Shown here: positions 5,999 through 12,490 of the stretch, piece by piece
How the letters are laid out: each line of letters starts with the position of its first letter
Numbering within the stretch: the first letter of the stretch is position 1
Source of the DNA: an uncultured Bacteroidales bacterium
Lineage (GTDB): Bacteria; Bacteroidota; Bacteroidia; Bacteroidales; UBA932
Direction: 5' to 3'
Length of the DNA: 12,490 bases
Assembly: GCA_934702165.1 (NCBI GenBank)
Contig: CAKUYG010000050.1
Coordinates: 1-12,490 of the forward strand
The notes under the pieces: generated by a model
Told to the model about the DNA's origin: nothing
What the model saw: the letters and a program-made list of their open reading frames with translations, nothing else
The model's database searches: none
Translations under genes and position numbers: made by a program

Positions 5999-7150
5999 TT
6001 GAAAAGAAAGATAGCTATACTCGGCTCCACCGGCTCCATCGGGACACAGACGCTTGATGTCATCAGGCAGCATCCCGATCTTTTCGAGGTCGAACTGATC
6101 TCGGCACGCCGCAGCACGGATCTGCTCATAAGCCAGGCCCTTGAATTCAATGCTGCGAACGTGGTAATATGCGATGATTCGAAATACCGCGAGGTGGCCG
6201 ATGCCCTTCAGTCCCATGATATAAAGGTGTGGTCCGGGATAGACAGCCTGTGCGACCTTGTGCGCATGCCGTCCGTGGACATCGTGGTCGGCGCGATGGT
6301 GGGGTTCAGCGGGCTCAGGCCGACTCTTGCCGCACTTGAAGCCGGGAAAATAGTGGCCCTCGCCAACAAGGAGACCCTTGTCGCGGCCGGGTCCCTGGTG
6401 ACGGAGACGATGCGGCGCTGCGGGGCTGTGATCCTGCCGGTGGACTCCGAGCACTCCGCCATCTTCCAGTGCCTGCTCGCCGCCCAGGGCAACGAAGTCG
6501 AGAAGATCCACCTCACTGCGTCCGGGGGGCCGTTCCGTACATGGGACAGGGCCAGGATTGCCGCCGCCACGGCTGCCGATGCCCTTAAGCACCCCAACTG
6601 GAACATGGGATCCAAGGTGACCATTGACTCTGCAACGATGATGAACAAGGGCTTCGAGGTGATCGAGGCCAAGTGGCTGTTTGACATGAGCCCTGAACGG
6701 ATCAACGTGGTGGTGCATCCCGAGTCGGTGGTTCACTCCATGGTGGAGTTCGTGGACGGGGCGGTGATCGCGCAACTCGGCTGTCCTGACATGCGCGAGC
6801 CGATAGGCTTCGCGTTGGGTTTTCCGGCCAGGCTCACCGTGGGAAACCGTAAGCTCGATTTCGCCTCGCTGGGGAGCCTGACTTTCGAGGCGCCGGACCT
6901 GAAGCGTTTCCCGTGCCTGGAGTTGGCGTATGAGGCCATACGCCGCGGCGGCAATGCCCCGTGCGCGCTCAATGCGGCCAACGAGGTTGCGGTGGCCGCA
7001 TACCTCAAGGGCTTGATAGGCTTTTACGATATAGCCAAGATCAACGAGCGCTGCCTCGCTGGCCTGAATTTTGCCCCTAACCCGGGACTTGACGACATTT
7101 TCCGGACCAACAAGGAGATAGCATCCATAGCTGATGGTTATATTAATTAA
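5999..7150 (+). CDS. dxr: 1-deoxy-D-xylulose-5-phosphate reductoisomerase
   Basis: The product has 383 residues. It converts 1-deoxy-D-xylulose 5-phosphate to 2-C-methyl-D-erythritol 4-phosphate with NADPH, the committed step of the MEP isoprenoid pathway. Seen: NADPH-binding GSTGSIG (9-15), LANKET (121-126), metal ligands D149 and E151 in LPVDSEH, the ASGGPFR loop (174-180), and NKGFE with K217 and E220, then HPESVVHSMVEF. The start is TTG at 5999: it places the Rossmann strand at the usual distance from the N-terminus, and no ATG or GTG lies upstream in frame before the preceding gene. The 3' end overlaps rseP by 17 nt. Confidence 0.95.
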   Translation: MKRKIAILGSTGSIGTQTLDVIRQHPDLFEVELISARRSTDLLISQALEFNAANVVICDDSKYREVADALQSHDIKVWSGIDSLCDLVRMPSVDIVVGAMVGFSGLRPTLAALEAGKIVALANKETLVAAGSLVTETMRRCGAVILPVDSEHSAIFQCLLAAQGNEVEKIHLTASGGPFRTWDRARIAAATAADALKHPNWNMGSKVTIDSATMMNKGFEVIEAKWLFDMSPERINVVVHPESVVHSMVEFVDGAVIAQLGCPDMREPIGFALGFPARLTVGNRKLDFASLGSLTFEAPDLKRFPCLELAYEAIRRGGNAPCALNAANEVAVAAYLKGLIGFYDIAKINERCLAGLNFAPNPGLDDIFRTNKEIASIADGYIN

Positions 7151-8429
7151 GACTCTACAGGTTATTCTCGCCCTGTCCCTGCTCATCCTCATACATGAGC
7201 TGGGGCATTTCACCTGGGCCAAGATATTCGGTATCCGGGTCGAAAAATTTTATCTGTTTTTCGATATCGGAGGCAAGGCCATAGCCCGCTGGAAGTGGGG
7301 AGGCACGGAATTCGGCATCGGCTGGCTGCCTTTCGGGGGATATTGCAAGATCTCCGGGATGATAGATGAGTCGATGGACCTCGACCAGATGCGCAAGGAC
7401 CCGCAGCCGTGGGAGTTCCGCTCGCATCCGGCATGGCAGAGACTTCTTGTGATGGCTGGCGGTGTGCTCAACAATTTCATATTTGCTGTCCTGGCCTATA
7501 TCTTCATCATGGCGGTGTGGGGGCAGTCGTATGTGTCCAACAGCGACAGCCGCATATATGTCAATGACCTCGCCTACGAGATGGGTTTCCGTACCGGGGA
7601 CAGGATTTTGAAGTTTGACGACTACACCCCCGACAACTTCGCCATGCTCCAGGCCGATCTGGCCAGGCGCGATGTGGGCAAGGTTACGGTGTTGCGTGGC
7701 ACTGACACCCTTGACATATATGTGGACCAGGCCAAGATAGGGCAGGTCTTGAATTCTCCGATGATGTTTGACCTGGCTGTCCCGTTCGTTGTGGATTCGG
7801 TGGCCGCCGGGCCCAACAGCTCTTCCGGGCTCAGGCACGGTGACAAGATCATAGCCTTCGGTGGCAATCCGGTCGAGTACCTCCAGGACTCGCGACCCGT
7901 GCTGGCCGCGATGAAGGACAGTCTCGTGCAGGCTACGCTGGTAAGGGACGGGGACACGCTCTCCGTACCGGTGCGTGTCGACACTTCAGGGCGGATCGGG
8001 GTGTACATGGAGATGCCTTCGGTAAAAGTGAAACATTACAGTCTGTTGGGGGCGATACCTGCCGGGATCAAGTTGACAGGCAGCACCATAGGGGGTTATG
8101 TACGGGATCTTGGGCTGCTGGTGCGTCCTTCGACGGGTGCATACAAGTCTGTCGGGAGTTTCATCGCCATAGGACAGGTTTTTCCTGCGACATGGGACTG
8201 GTACCGCTTCATCAACATCCTGGCGTTACTCTCGATCATGCTCGCGGTGATGAACCTCATCCCTATTCCCGCTCTCGACGGAGGCCACATCCTTTTTACT
8301 CTATATGAGATGATTTCGGGCCGTAAGCCGGGGGAGAAGTTCCTCGTGGCGGCTCAGATAGTGGGTATGGTCCTGCTGTTCGCCCTTATGTTTCTCGCAT
8401 TCGGCAATGACCTGGCAAGAATTCTTTAA
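7134..8429 (+). CDS. rseP: RseP-type site-2 protease (M50 intramembrane zinc metalloprotease)
   Basis: The product has 431 residues. HELGH at 21-25 lies in the first transmembrane helix and supplies the zinc ligands and catalytic Glu. NLIPIPALDGGH (374-385) in a late helix supplies the third ligand, D382. Between them lie further hydrophobic segments (about 104-126, 358-377, 403-424) and two PDZ-like regions (about 137-200 and 215-285, the second with GLRHGDKIIAFGG). RseP cleaves membrane-anchored anti-sigma factors and signal peptides within the inner membrane. The ATG overlaps dxr by 17 nt. The dxr-rseP order is widespread in bacteria. No anti-sigma substrate is encoded nearby. Confidence 0.94.
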   Translation: MVILIKTLQVILALSLLILIHELGHFTWAKIFGIRVEKFYLFFDIGGKAIARWKWGGTEFGIGWLPFGGYCKISGMIDESMDLDQMRKDPQPWEFRSHPAWQRLLVMAGGVLNNFIFAVLAYIFIMAVWGQSYVSNSDSRIYVNDLAYEMGFRTGDRILKFDDYTPDNFAMLQADLARRDVGKVTVLRGTDTLDIYVDQAKIGQVLNSPMMFDLAVPFVVDSVAAGPNSSSGLRHGDKIIAFGGNPVEYLQDSRPVLAAMKDSLVQATLVRDGDTLSVPVRVDTSGRIGVYMEMPSVKVKHYSLLGAIPAGIKLTGSTIGGYVRDLGLLVRPSTGAYKSVGSFIAIGQVFPATWDWYRFINILALLSIMLAVMNLIPIPALDGGHILFTLYEMISGRKPGEKFLVAAQIVGMVLLFALMFLAFGNDLARIL

Positions 8430-8448
8430 CTCAATGACACTATATACT

Positions 8449-9456
8449 ATGAGACGTTTTTTCAACTTTTTTCTTCTTGCCGCGCTGTTGGCCGTCTGTC
8501 TGAGCAGCTGCAAGGGCGGCACCAAGGCTCTCCTGCCGAGCGTGAGCGGAAAGGCGGGTGAGGTGCTTGTGGTGATTGACCGGGCGGATTGGGAAGGGAA
8601 CGTAGGCAACGCAACACGTGAACTTCTTGCTGACGAGTGCCCTTATCTGGCTCAGAGGGAGCCGCTTTATACTCTTGTCAATGTGACTCCTGCCGGATTT
8701 GATTCGGACATGTTCAAGATTCACCGCAATGTGCTTCTTTTCAAGATCGACCCTCAGATCGATTCCGCCGGGGTGTTCTTCCGCAAAGATGTCTGGTCAC
8801 AGCCGCAGTGCGTGATCCAGGTGGCGGCTTATGATGTCGACGGGGCGGTGGAACTCCTCCAGAAGAAGGGCTCCCTCATAGTGCGCACCATAGAGCAGGC
8901 CGAGCGCGACAGGGTGATCCGCAACACTCTTCTCTATGAGGAGAAGGGCATCTACGAGGCTGTGGCCAAAGAGTTCGGTGGTGCCCCGCATTTCCCGATG
9001 GGCTACAAGATCAAGAAGGCCAGCCCGGATTTCTACTGGATCGCCGATGACAAACAGTACGTCTACCAGGACGTGTTCGTGTACCGCTATCCGGCCGAGA
9101 AAGACCATCCTTTCTCATCGGCCAACATCATCCGCCACCGCAACGAGATCCTCAAGGAGAATGTTCCCGGCATGTTTGACAACACCTACATGACCACCAG
9201 CATATACTTCACTCCTATGATAGAATATTTCAAATATCGCGGGAGGGATATCGTGCAGACTCGCGGGATGTGGGAGGTCAAGGACGATTTCATGGGCGGT
9301 CCGTTCGTGTCGCACTCGTTCTACAGCCCTGACGGCAAGGACATCATTGTGGCCGAAGCCTTTGTATACGCGCCGCGTTATGACAAGAGGCAGTACCTGC
9401 GTCAGGTTGAATCTCTGCTTTATTCTTGGGAGTGGCTTCAAAAGGAAGAAAAATAG
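8449..9456 (+). CDS. DUF4837-family lipoprotein
   Basis: The best start is the ATG at 8449, giving 335 residues with a lipoprotein signal: MRRFFNFFLLAALLAVCLSSC, lipobox LSSC, acylated Cys21. In-frame ATGs at 8407 and 8434 would add 14 or 5 residues ahead of the basic n-region and fit less well. The mature part opens KALLPSVSGKAGEVLVVID, which I recognise as typical of DUF4837, a Bacteroidetes family of unknown function. It begins 19 bp after rseP and is probably cotranscribed with it. No enzyme motif is visible. Attachment to the inner or outer membrane cannot be decided from the +2 residue alone. Its stop directly precedes the tRNA-Glu promoter, with no terminator between. Confidence 0.85.
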   Translation: MRRFFNFFLLAALLAVCLSSCKGGTKALLPSVSGKAGEVLVVIDRADWEGNVGNATRELLADECPYLAQREPLYTLVNVTPAGFDSDMFKIHRNVLLFKIDPQIDSAGVFFRKDVWSQPQCVIQVAAYDVDGAVELLQKKGSLIVRTIEQAERDRVIRNTLLYEEKGIYEAVAKEFGGAPHFPMGYKIKKASPDFYWIADDKQYVYQDVFVYRYPAEKDHPFSSANIIRHRNEILKENVPGMFDNTYMTTSIYFTPMIEYFKYRGRDIVQTRGMWEVKDDFMGGPFVSHSFYSPDGKDIIVAEAFVYAPRYDKRQYLRQVESLLYSWEWLQKEEK

Positions 9457-9487
9457 TTTGCCAAGTCTAAAATAATTTCTATATTTG
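9457..9487 (+). promoter_or_regulatory. Bacteroidetes-type sigma-70 promoter for tRNA-Glu and rpsT
   Basis: TTTG at 9457-9460 and TATATTTG at 9480-9487 are separated by 19 nt. This matches the known Bacteroidetes consensus TTTG-N19-21-TAnnTTTG at every fixed base. Transcription should begin near 9493-9496. It begins directly after the stop codon of the DUF4837 gene. Confidence 0.85.
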
Positions 9488-9489
9488 CA

Positions 9490-9519
9490 CTCCCTATCCG
9501 GTTTGTGCCGGAAAGGGAG
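9490..9519 (+). other. Leader hairpin in front of tRNA-Glu
   Basis: CTCCCT (9490-9495) pairs with AGGGAG (9514-9519), and inside it CCGG (9498-9501) pairs with CCGG (9508-9511), with two unpaired bases on each side. It falls at the expected start of the transcript and ends 6 nt before the mature tRNA. It could protect the leader or affect RNase P processing. With no T tract it is not a terminator. Confidence 0.5.
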
Positions 9520-9525
9520 CAGGAT

Positions 9526-9597
9526 GGTGGGTTCGTATAACGGCTAGTACTCAAGATTTTCATTCTTGCAATAGGAGTTCGATTCTCCTACCCACTA
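9526..9597 (+). tRNA. tRNA-Glu (anticodon TTC)
   Basis: The cloverleaf is complete. Acceptor GGTGGGT pairs with ACCCACT, with a G-T pair at the end. The D arm is GTA..TAC, the anticodon stem CAAGA/TCTTG has loop TTTTCAT (anticodon TTC, Glu), and the T arm is AGGAG-TTCGATT-CTCCT. The discriminator is A and CCA is not encoded. It is transcribed from the promoter at 9457-9487, probably together with rpsT 22 nt downstream. Confidence 0.95.
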
Positions 9598-9619
9598 CAA
9601 AATATTAAAAGATAAAATA

Positions 9620-9874
9620 ATGGCAAACACAGCTTCAGCAAAGAAGGCCGATCGTCAGAACGAGAGGCACAGAATGCACAACAGGTATTACGCAAGGACC
9701 ACGAGGAACGCTATCCGTGACATCCGCAACACCACGGACAAGGCCACAGCCGAGAAGAACGCTCCGAAGGTCTACTCGATGATCGACAAGCTCGCCAAGA
9801 TCGGCCTCATCCACAAGAACAAGGCATCCAATCTCAAGAGCGGTATCGCAGTCTTCATCAACAAGCTTGCATAA
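9620..9874 (+). CDS. rpsT: 30S ribosomal protein S20
   Basis: The product has 84 residues, the usual size for S20. It starts MANTASAKKADRQNERHR, matching the S20 pattern MANxxSAKKxxR. The rest is Lys/Arg/Ala-rich helix ending in an LxxGIAVFINKLA tail. S20 binds 16S rRNA early in 30S assembly. The start is preceded by an A-rich leader (AAAAGATAAAATA) with no Shine-Dalgarno, as usual in Bacteroidetes. It follows tRNA-Glu by 22 nt and shares its promoter. Confidence 0.96.
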   Translation: MANTASAKKADRQNERHRMHNRYYARTTRNAIRDIRNTTDKATAEKNAPKVYSMIDKLAKIGLIHKNKASNLKSGIAVFINKLA

Positions 9875-9907
9875 GGAAGTTTCCCGGAATCTGTCTTGGA
9901 CCGGTCA

Positions 9908-9950
9908 GGCGGTTTACCGCCGGTCGAATCTCCGAGGCGGTTTCTTTTAT
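9908..9950 (+). terminator. Possible terminator with a competing hairpin between rpsT and tRNA-Pro
   Basis: ACCGCC (9916-9921) can pair with GGCGGT (9936-9941), followed by TTCTTTTATT, a weak intrinsic terminator. The same CCGCC can instead pair with GGCGG at 9908-9912 (loop TTTA). The two structures exclude each other. tRNA-Pro starts at 9953 and I see no promoter for it, so it probably depends on readthrough from rpsT. Confidence 0.4.
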
Positions 9951-9952
9951 TG

Positions 9953-10026
9953 CGGGATGTAGCGCAGTTGGCTAGCGCACCACGTTCGGGACGTGGGGGT
10001 CGTCCGTTCGAGTCGGATCATCCCGA
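9953..10026 (+). tRNA. tRNA-Pro (anticodon CGG)
   Basis: The cloverleaf is complete. The acceptor is CGGGATG/CATCCCG, the D arm GCGC..GCGC, the anticodon stem CCACG/CGTGG with loop TTCGGGA (anticodon CGG, Pro), and the T arm GTCCG-TTCGAGT-CGGAT. The discriminator is A and CCA is not encoded. A strong terminator follows within a few bases. Confidence 0.95.
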
Positions 10027-10028
10027 CA

Positions 10029-10061
10029 AGGAGTCAGGTCTAAGGCCTGACTCCTTTTTTT
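10029..10061 (+). terminator. Strong intrinsic terminator after tRNA-Pro
   Basis: AGGAGTCAGG (10029-10038) pairs perfectly with CCTGACTCCT (10046-10055) around a 7-nt loop and runs straight into a T tract to 10061. It ends the tRNA-Glu/rpsT/tRNA-Pro unit. Confidence 0.92.
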
Positions 10062-10072
10062 GTGGGGCAGTC

Positions 10073-10432
10073 TTTCTATTACGGGGCATATCCCCGAACC
10101 CCCTGCGCTTGCTGCGCAAGCGCGCTTTCTCAACCCCAGTCACTTCGTGACAGCCTTTTTCTTTTACGGGGCATATCCCCGGTCCCCTGCGCCCTCAAGG
10201 GCCTTTCCGATTTTGCTGACGCAAAATCCCGGCCCCGGGCGGTCCGCTGATGCGGACTTTAAGCCATTCCCTTTTCCTCGGCGAGCCATCGCCGGGCGTC
10301 TCCGCTGCTCATTCGCTTCGCAAACTCGCTGACGCTTCGCCGCGCCGCTGACGCGGCCCTCCGGGAGGCCTTTCCAATTTTGCTGACGCAAAGTCCCGCG
10401 ACCGCGCCGGTGCAGTTCCGACTACGGTCGCG
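10073..10432. repeat. Cluster of about ten short hairpins with two internal direct repeats
   Basis: Hairpins (arm/loop): CGGGG/CATAT at 10082-10096 and again at 10167-10181; GCGCTTGC/TGC at 10105-10123; GTCAC/TTC at 10139-10151; GATTTTGC/TGAC at 10209-10228; CCCGG/CC at 10228-10239; GTCCGC/TGAT at 10242-10257; CGGCGA/GCCA at 10279-10294; GCCGC/TGAC at 10344-10357; TTTGC/TGAC around 10379-10392; CGCGACCG pairing across 20 nt at 10397-10432. Direct repeats are 10073-10108 with 10158-10192, and 10200-10231 with 10367-10398 (30 of 32 identical). No frame looks coding. A noncoding repeat family is likely. Confidence 0.7.
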
Positions 10433-10963
10433 CACTGTCTGGTGCTGGTCTGGGACAAATCCGTCAGGCTCGGCCGTGCACAGCCGTCTCAGGCCGCATT
10501 CTGACTGCGGCAGGTGTGGCCGATGTACCCTGGGAGGCCCCGTCGGTCATGTCCGCCTGCCATAGAGACTCGTGTCGCCTATGGTGTCGTGACCGAGGGC
10601 GGCGAAAAACGAGTTGGCGGAAGCTGGTGTTAACGATGCATGGCATTATTTCTGCGGAAACAGCCTCTGGCCGGACATGCTCCGAGGCGTAACCATTTGT
10701 CCGGCGGAACGCGCCTTGGGCCGGACGTTCCCGATGTACCCACAATCTGGTCCTGCCAATAAATCAACAGGTGGCAGCCAAGTCTCAGATACTGAGGTAT
10801 AAAGCGATATCGCCTATGCCTATGTTTGAGGAGTCAAAGCGTTTAATGTGTTGATTGATAATTCTTTATACGCCACCGGTCTTATCTTCCGTTGGTCCGT
10901 GCTCCTTTCTGGCGCATTGATCTGCGCTCATTCCATTACAGCTACCCAGGGCGCCTCCGCCCC
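10433..10963. other. Gene-free stretch with degenerate repeats
   Basis: No open frame here resembles a protein family or has a plausible start context. A degenerate pair of about 31 bp occurs at 10654-10685 and 10704-10734 (both GCGGAA, a GCCT core, GGCCGGAC, then CCGA). CGATGTACCC occurs at 10521-10530 and 10732-10741. Short palindromes include CTCAG-ATA-CTGAG near 10784 and GCGATATCGC near 10803. It may be decayed mobile or repeat DNA, but I cannot identify a source. Confidence 0.5.
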
Positions 10964-11111
10964 GTGCGCACGAGACGGCTTTTCACGCACGGAATCGGTC
11001 TCGTGCGCACGGGACAAAGTTTTCCGGGATCGCGTGCGCACGAAGGGCCCTGGTGCGCACCAAATCGGGCCGGTGCGCACGGCGATGTTCCACGACGTCA
11101 CATTGTTCCAC
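10964..11111. repeat. Composite GTGCGCAC array, copy 2
   Basis: GTGCGCAC boxes lie at 10964, 11003, 11034, 11053 and 11073, with a half-degenerate TCACGCAC at 10983. They are followed by TGTTCCAC (reverse of GTGGAACA) at 11086 and 11104. Read on the minus strand the spacings are 18, 13, 20, 19, 31, 20 and 19. These match copy 1 except that the last two are swapped, as expected if that part is inverted. The 11003-11111 half matches copy 1 as reverse complement, and 10961-11019 matches it in direct orientation. An isolated variant, ATGCGCAC, occurs near 11395 beyond the minisatellite. Confidence 0.85.
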
Positions 11112-11163
11112 GGTCATACGATTAGGCGGATGATTAGGTATGCGGGCAGCCAGCTGGGCGGCC

Positions 11164-11337
11164 GAGCATACAAGCAGCCGGACAGGCATACAAGCAGCCG
11201 AGCATACAAGCAGCCGGACAGGCAGACACGCAGCCGAGCATACACGCAGCCGAGCATACAAGCAGCCGGACAGGCAGACACGCGGCCGAGCATACAAGCA
11301 GCCGGGAATACGGGCAGCCGGACGAGTAGGCATACTG
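11164..11337. repeat. Minisatellite of alternating 16-bp and 20-bp units
   Basis: Unit A is GAGCATACAAGCAGCC (16 bp). Unit B is GGACAGGCAGACACGCAGCC (20 bp) or a close variant. From 11164 the order is A B A B A A B A A' B', with the last two degenerate. Both units share the ending (A/C)(A/C)GCAGCC, so B looks like A with a changed, longer head. Because 16 is not a multiple of 3, consecutive A units shift the reading frame, which argues against coding. It starts about 50 bp from array copy 2. Confidence 0.85.
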
Positions 11338-11428
11338 GCATGGATGAAGCCTCTGCGGGTAGCGGAACTTGCTGAGACGGGGACTGCCCCCATGCGCACT
11401 GGACATCGGTAGCCGAAGCGGGGAGATG

Positions 11429-12343
11429 TCAGCTTTTGCGGTATTCTGACGGAGTCATCCCTGTCTGGGCCTTGAAGAAACGGTAAAAGGTGGTCTGGTT
11501 CGGGAAGTTCAGCTCCCAGACGATAGACTTGATGCTCATGCCGGAGTATTTCAGCATATTCTTGGCCTCCAGAATCACGAAGGAATCGATCCACTCATGT
11601 GCGGATTTCCCGCTTGCCGACTTGACAAGCTTGGAAAGGTACTTCGGGGTGAGGTAGAGTTTGTCGGCATAAAAGGCGAGCCCCCTCTCCCGGTTGTGGT
11701 TGTCCCTCACAAGTGAAAGAAAGTCTTCGAGTATCACTTTGGACCTTACGGAGCGGTTCTCCTCCGATTTCTGCTTGGCTTCCGACAATTTGTCAGCCCA
11801 CAATGCGCCCATCAGGTAGAATATGGATGATATAAGGGAAGATACGGCGTCCCGCTTGTTGGGCAAGTCCATCAGGCAGATCCCCTTGACAAGGTCAAGA
11901 TATTTTCTGCAGATTTCACGTGCTTCCTCGCCAAGAAGCACACATGGGTTTTCCAGAAGCCTGAGGCTCTCGTCGTAGAGCTTGTTGAAATCGAAATGTG
12001 TCATCCTCATAAGTGTGTTGGACACGGCGATGATGAGGAATTTAACGTGGTTTTTCTCTTTGGGCGAGATGGCGGATACCCGGACTATGTTGCCTGGAGT
12101 ATATAGAAAAAGCGAACCCTCCCGAACTTGAAATGTCCTCAGGTTGACCTCTATGTCAAAATGGCCCTCATAGCAGAAAAATGCCAGATACCCGTCGAAG
12201 CGGCAGGGATGCTTGATGATGTCCATCTCCGATGCGTAACTTAGTTCGGCGATGAAGATGTCGTCTGACAATTCGTCAGTGACCGGGGTTACGGGGAACT
12301 TGTGTCTCAGTTCCCGGAGGGTGAGTTCACGATATTTCTGCAT
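11429..12343 (-). CDS. AraC-family transcriptional regulator
   Basis: The product has 304 residues. The N-terminal half (about 25-110) is a cupin-like sensor region with beta-strand character (FEGH-like CYEGHFDIEVN, then FLYTPGNIVRV), as in many Bacteroidetes AraC proteins. The C-terminal domain (about 203-304) has two helix-turn-helix motifs: about 221-242 (ADKLYLTPKYLSKLVK) and 270-291 (FPNQTTFYRFFKAQTG), ending TPSEYR as the family does. The ligand and targets are unknown. No transporter or enzyme gene is adjacent within the window; targets may lie upstream beyond 12490 or elsewhere. The start follows a TACTTTTG promoter element by only 12 nt, so the leader is very short. Confidence 0.93.
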   Translation of the reverse strand: MQKYRELTLRELRHKFPVTPVTDELSDDIFIAELSYASEMDIIKHPCRFDGYLAFFCYEGHFDIEVNLRTFQVREGSLFLYTPGNIVRVSAISPKEKNHVKFLIIAVSNTLMRMTHFDFNKLYDESLRLLENPCVLLGEEAREICRKYLDLVKGICLMDLPNKRDAVSSLISSIFYLMGALWADKLSEAKQKSEENRSVRSKVILEDFLSLVRDNHNRERGLAFYADKLYLTPKYLSKLVKSASGKSAHEWIDSFVILEAKNMLKYSGMSIKSIVWELNFPNQTTFYRFFKAQTGMTPSEYRKS

Positions 12344-12355
12344 GTTTTGTTTTTA

Positions 12356-12363
12356 CAAAAGTA
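12356..12363 (-). promoter_or_regulatory. -7 promoter element of the AraC-family gene
   Basis: On the minus strand the sequence reads TACTTTTG, matching the Bacteroidetes -7 consensus TAnnTTTG. No TTTG is found 19-21 nt upstream. That position is taken by a palindrome (12377-12401), so the promoter may need an activator or be repressed through it. The predicted start is only a few bases before the ATG at 12343. Confidence 0.6.
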
Positions 12364-12376
12364 CGCAAAAATTATT

Positions 12377-12401
12377 AAAAAGTCGCTTATTTCGACTTTT
12401 T
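12377..12401. promoter_or_regulatory. 9-bp perfect palindrome overlapping the AraC-gene -33 region
   Basis: AAAAAGTCG (12377-12385) pairs with CGACTTTTT (12393-12401) around a 7-nt loop. The A5 and T5 ends would suit a bidirectional terminator, yet it also occupies the -33 region of the AraC-gene promoter. It could end a transcript coming from the right, act as an operator, or both. Confidence 0.5.
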
Positions 12402-12490
12402 GTATAATTGCATTCCCGTTTTGTTATTCATTTTCGCTCACAAACGGTAAACAATTTGAATCTTGTCCTTGCGTCCCGCTTGCGGATGGC

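Noticed and set aside
5984..7222. Long minus-strand open frame (412 codons) opposite dxr
   Set aside because: It is the antisense shadow of a clear dxr gene with all catalytic motifs, produced by GC-rich codon usage.
9953..10026. tRNA-Pro as integration site of a genomic island
   Set aside because: No repeat of the tRNA 3' end was found downstream in the window and no integrase gene is present.
11164..11337. CRISPR array
   Set aside because: The units are contiguous with no unique spacers, so it is a minisatellite.
10848..11375. Open reading frame of 175 codons across the second array and the minisatellite
   Set aside because: It is built almost wholly from the repeats, several other frames in the region are equally open because stops are rare in this GC-rich sequence, and no family or start context is visible.

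Overview
The window looks like chromosomal DNA of a GC-rich member of the Bacteroidales. The evidence is the lineage-typical promoter ahead of tRNA-Glu (TTTG, 19 nt, TATATTTG), a DUF4837-type lipoprotein, a Bacteroidetes-style AraC regulator, A-rich translation starts without Shine-Dalgarno sequences, and a Gly/Ser-linked secreted nuclease. I cannot assign a genus.

Layout: (1) 1-1058, the 3' end of a secreted multidomain protein ending in a DNA/RNA non-specific endonuclease, interrupted by an in-frame TGA at 192-194. (2) 1059-1691, a gene-free tract packed with structure: a terminator, a 47-bp direct repeat, an array of GTGCGCAC palindromes, and four near-perfect hairpins. (3) 5110 down to 1692 on the minus strand, a tightly packed run ruvX-def-manB-M23/LysM peptidase with overlaps or a 4-bp gap. 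(4) 5130-9456 on the plus strand, a membrane-anchored M23 protein, dxr, rseP and a DUF4837 lipoprotein, again closely packed. (5) 9457-10061, a well-formed promoter, tRNA-Glu(TTC), rpsT, tRNA-Pro(CGG) and a strong terminator. (6) 10062-11428, about 1.4 kb without a credible gene: a cluster of small hairpins, degenerate repeats, a second GTGCGCAC array, and a 16/20-bp minisatellite. (7) 12343 down to 11429 on the minus strand, an AraC-family regulator with its promoter and a palindrome upstream. From 12402 to 12490 I see no gene.

The two divergent gene runs are housekeeping and cell-envelope genes: 16S rRNA processing (RuvX), removal of N-formyl groups (Def), sugar-phosphate supply (ManB), wall or septum peptidases, isoprenoid synthesis (Dxr) and intramembrane proteolysis (RseP).

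The most unusual signal is noncoding. Two copies of a composite element lie about 9.6 kb apart. Each has two TGGAACA boxes and six GTGCGCAC-type boxes. The box spacing is preserved to the base while the spacers have diverged, and one half of the element is inverted relative to the other half between the copies. I do not recognise this element. The second signal is a run of short hairpins beyond tRNA-Pro in which the loop core GC-TGAC-GC is conserved and the stems vary with complementary changes.
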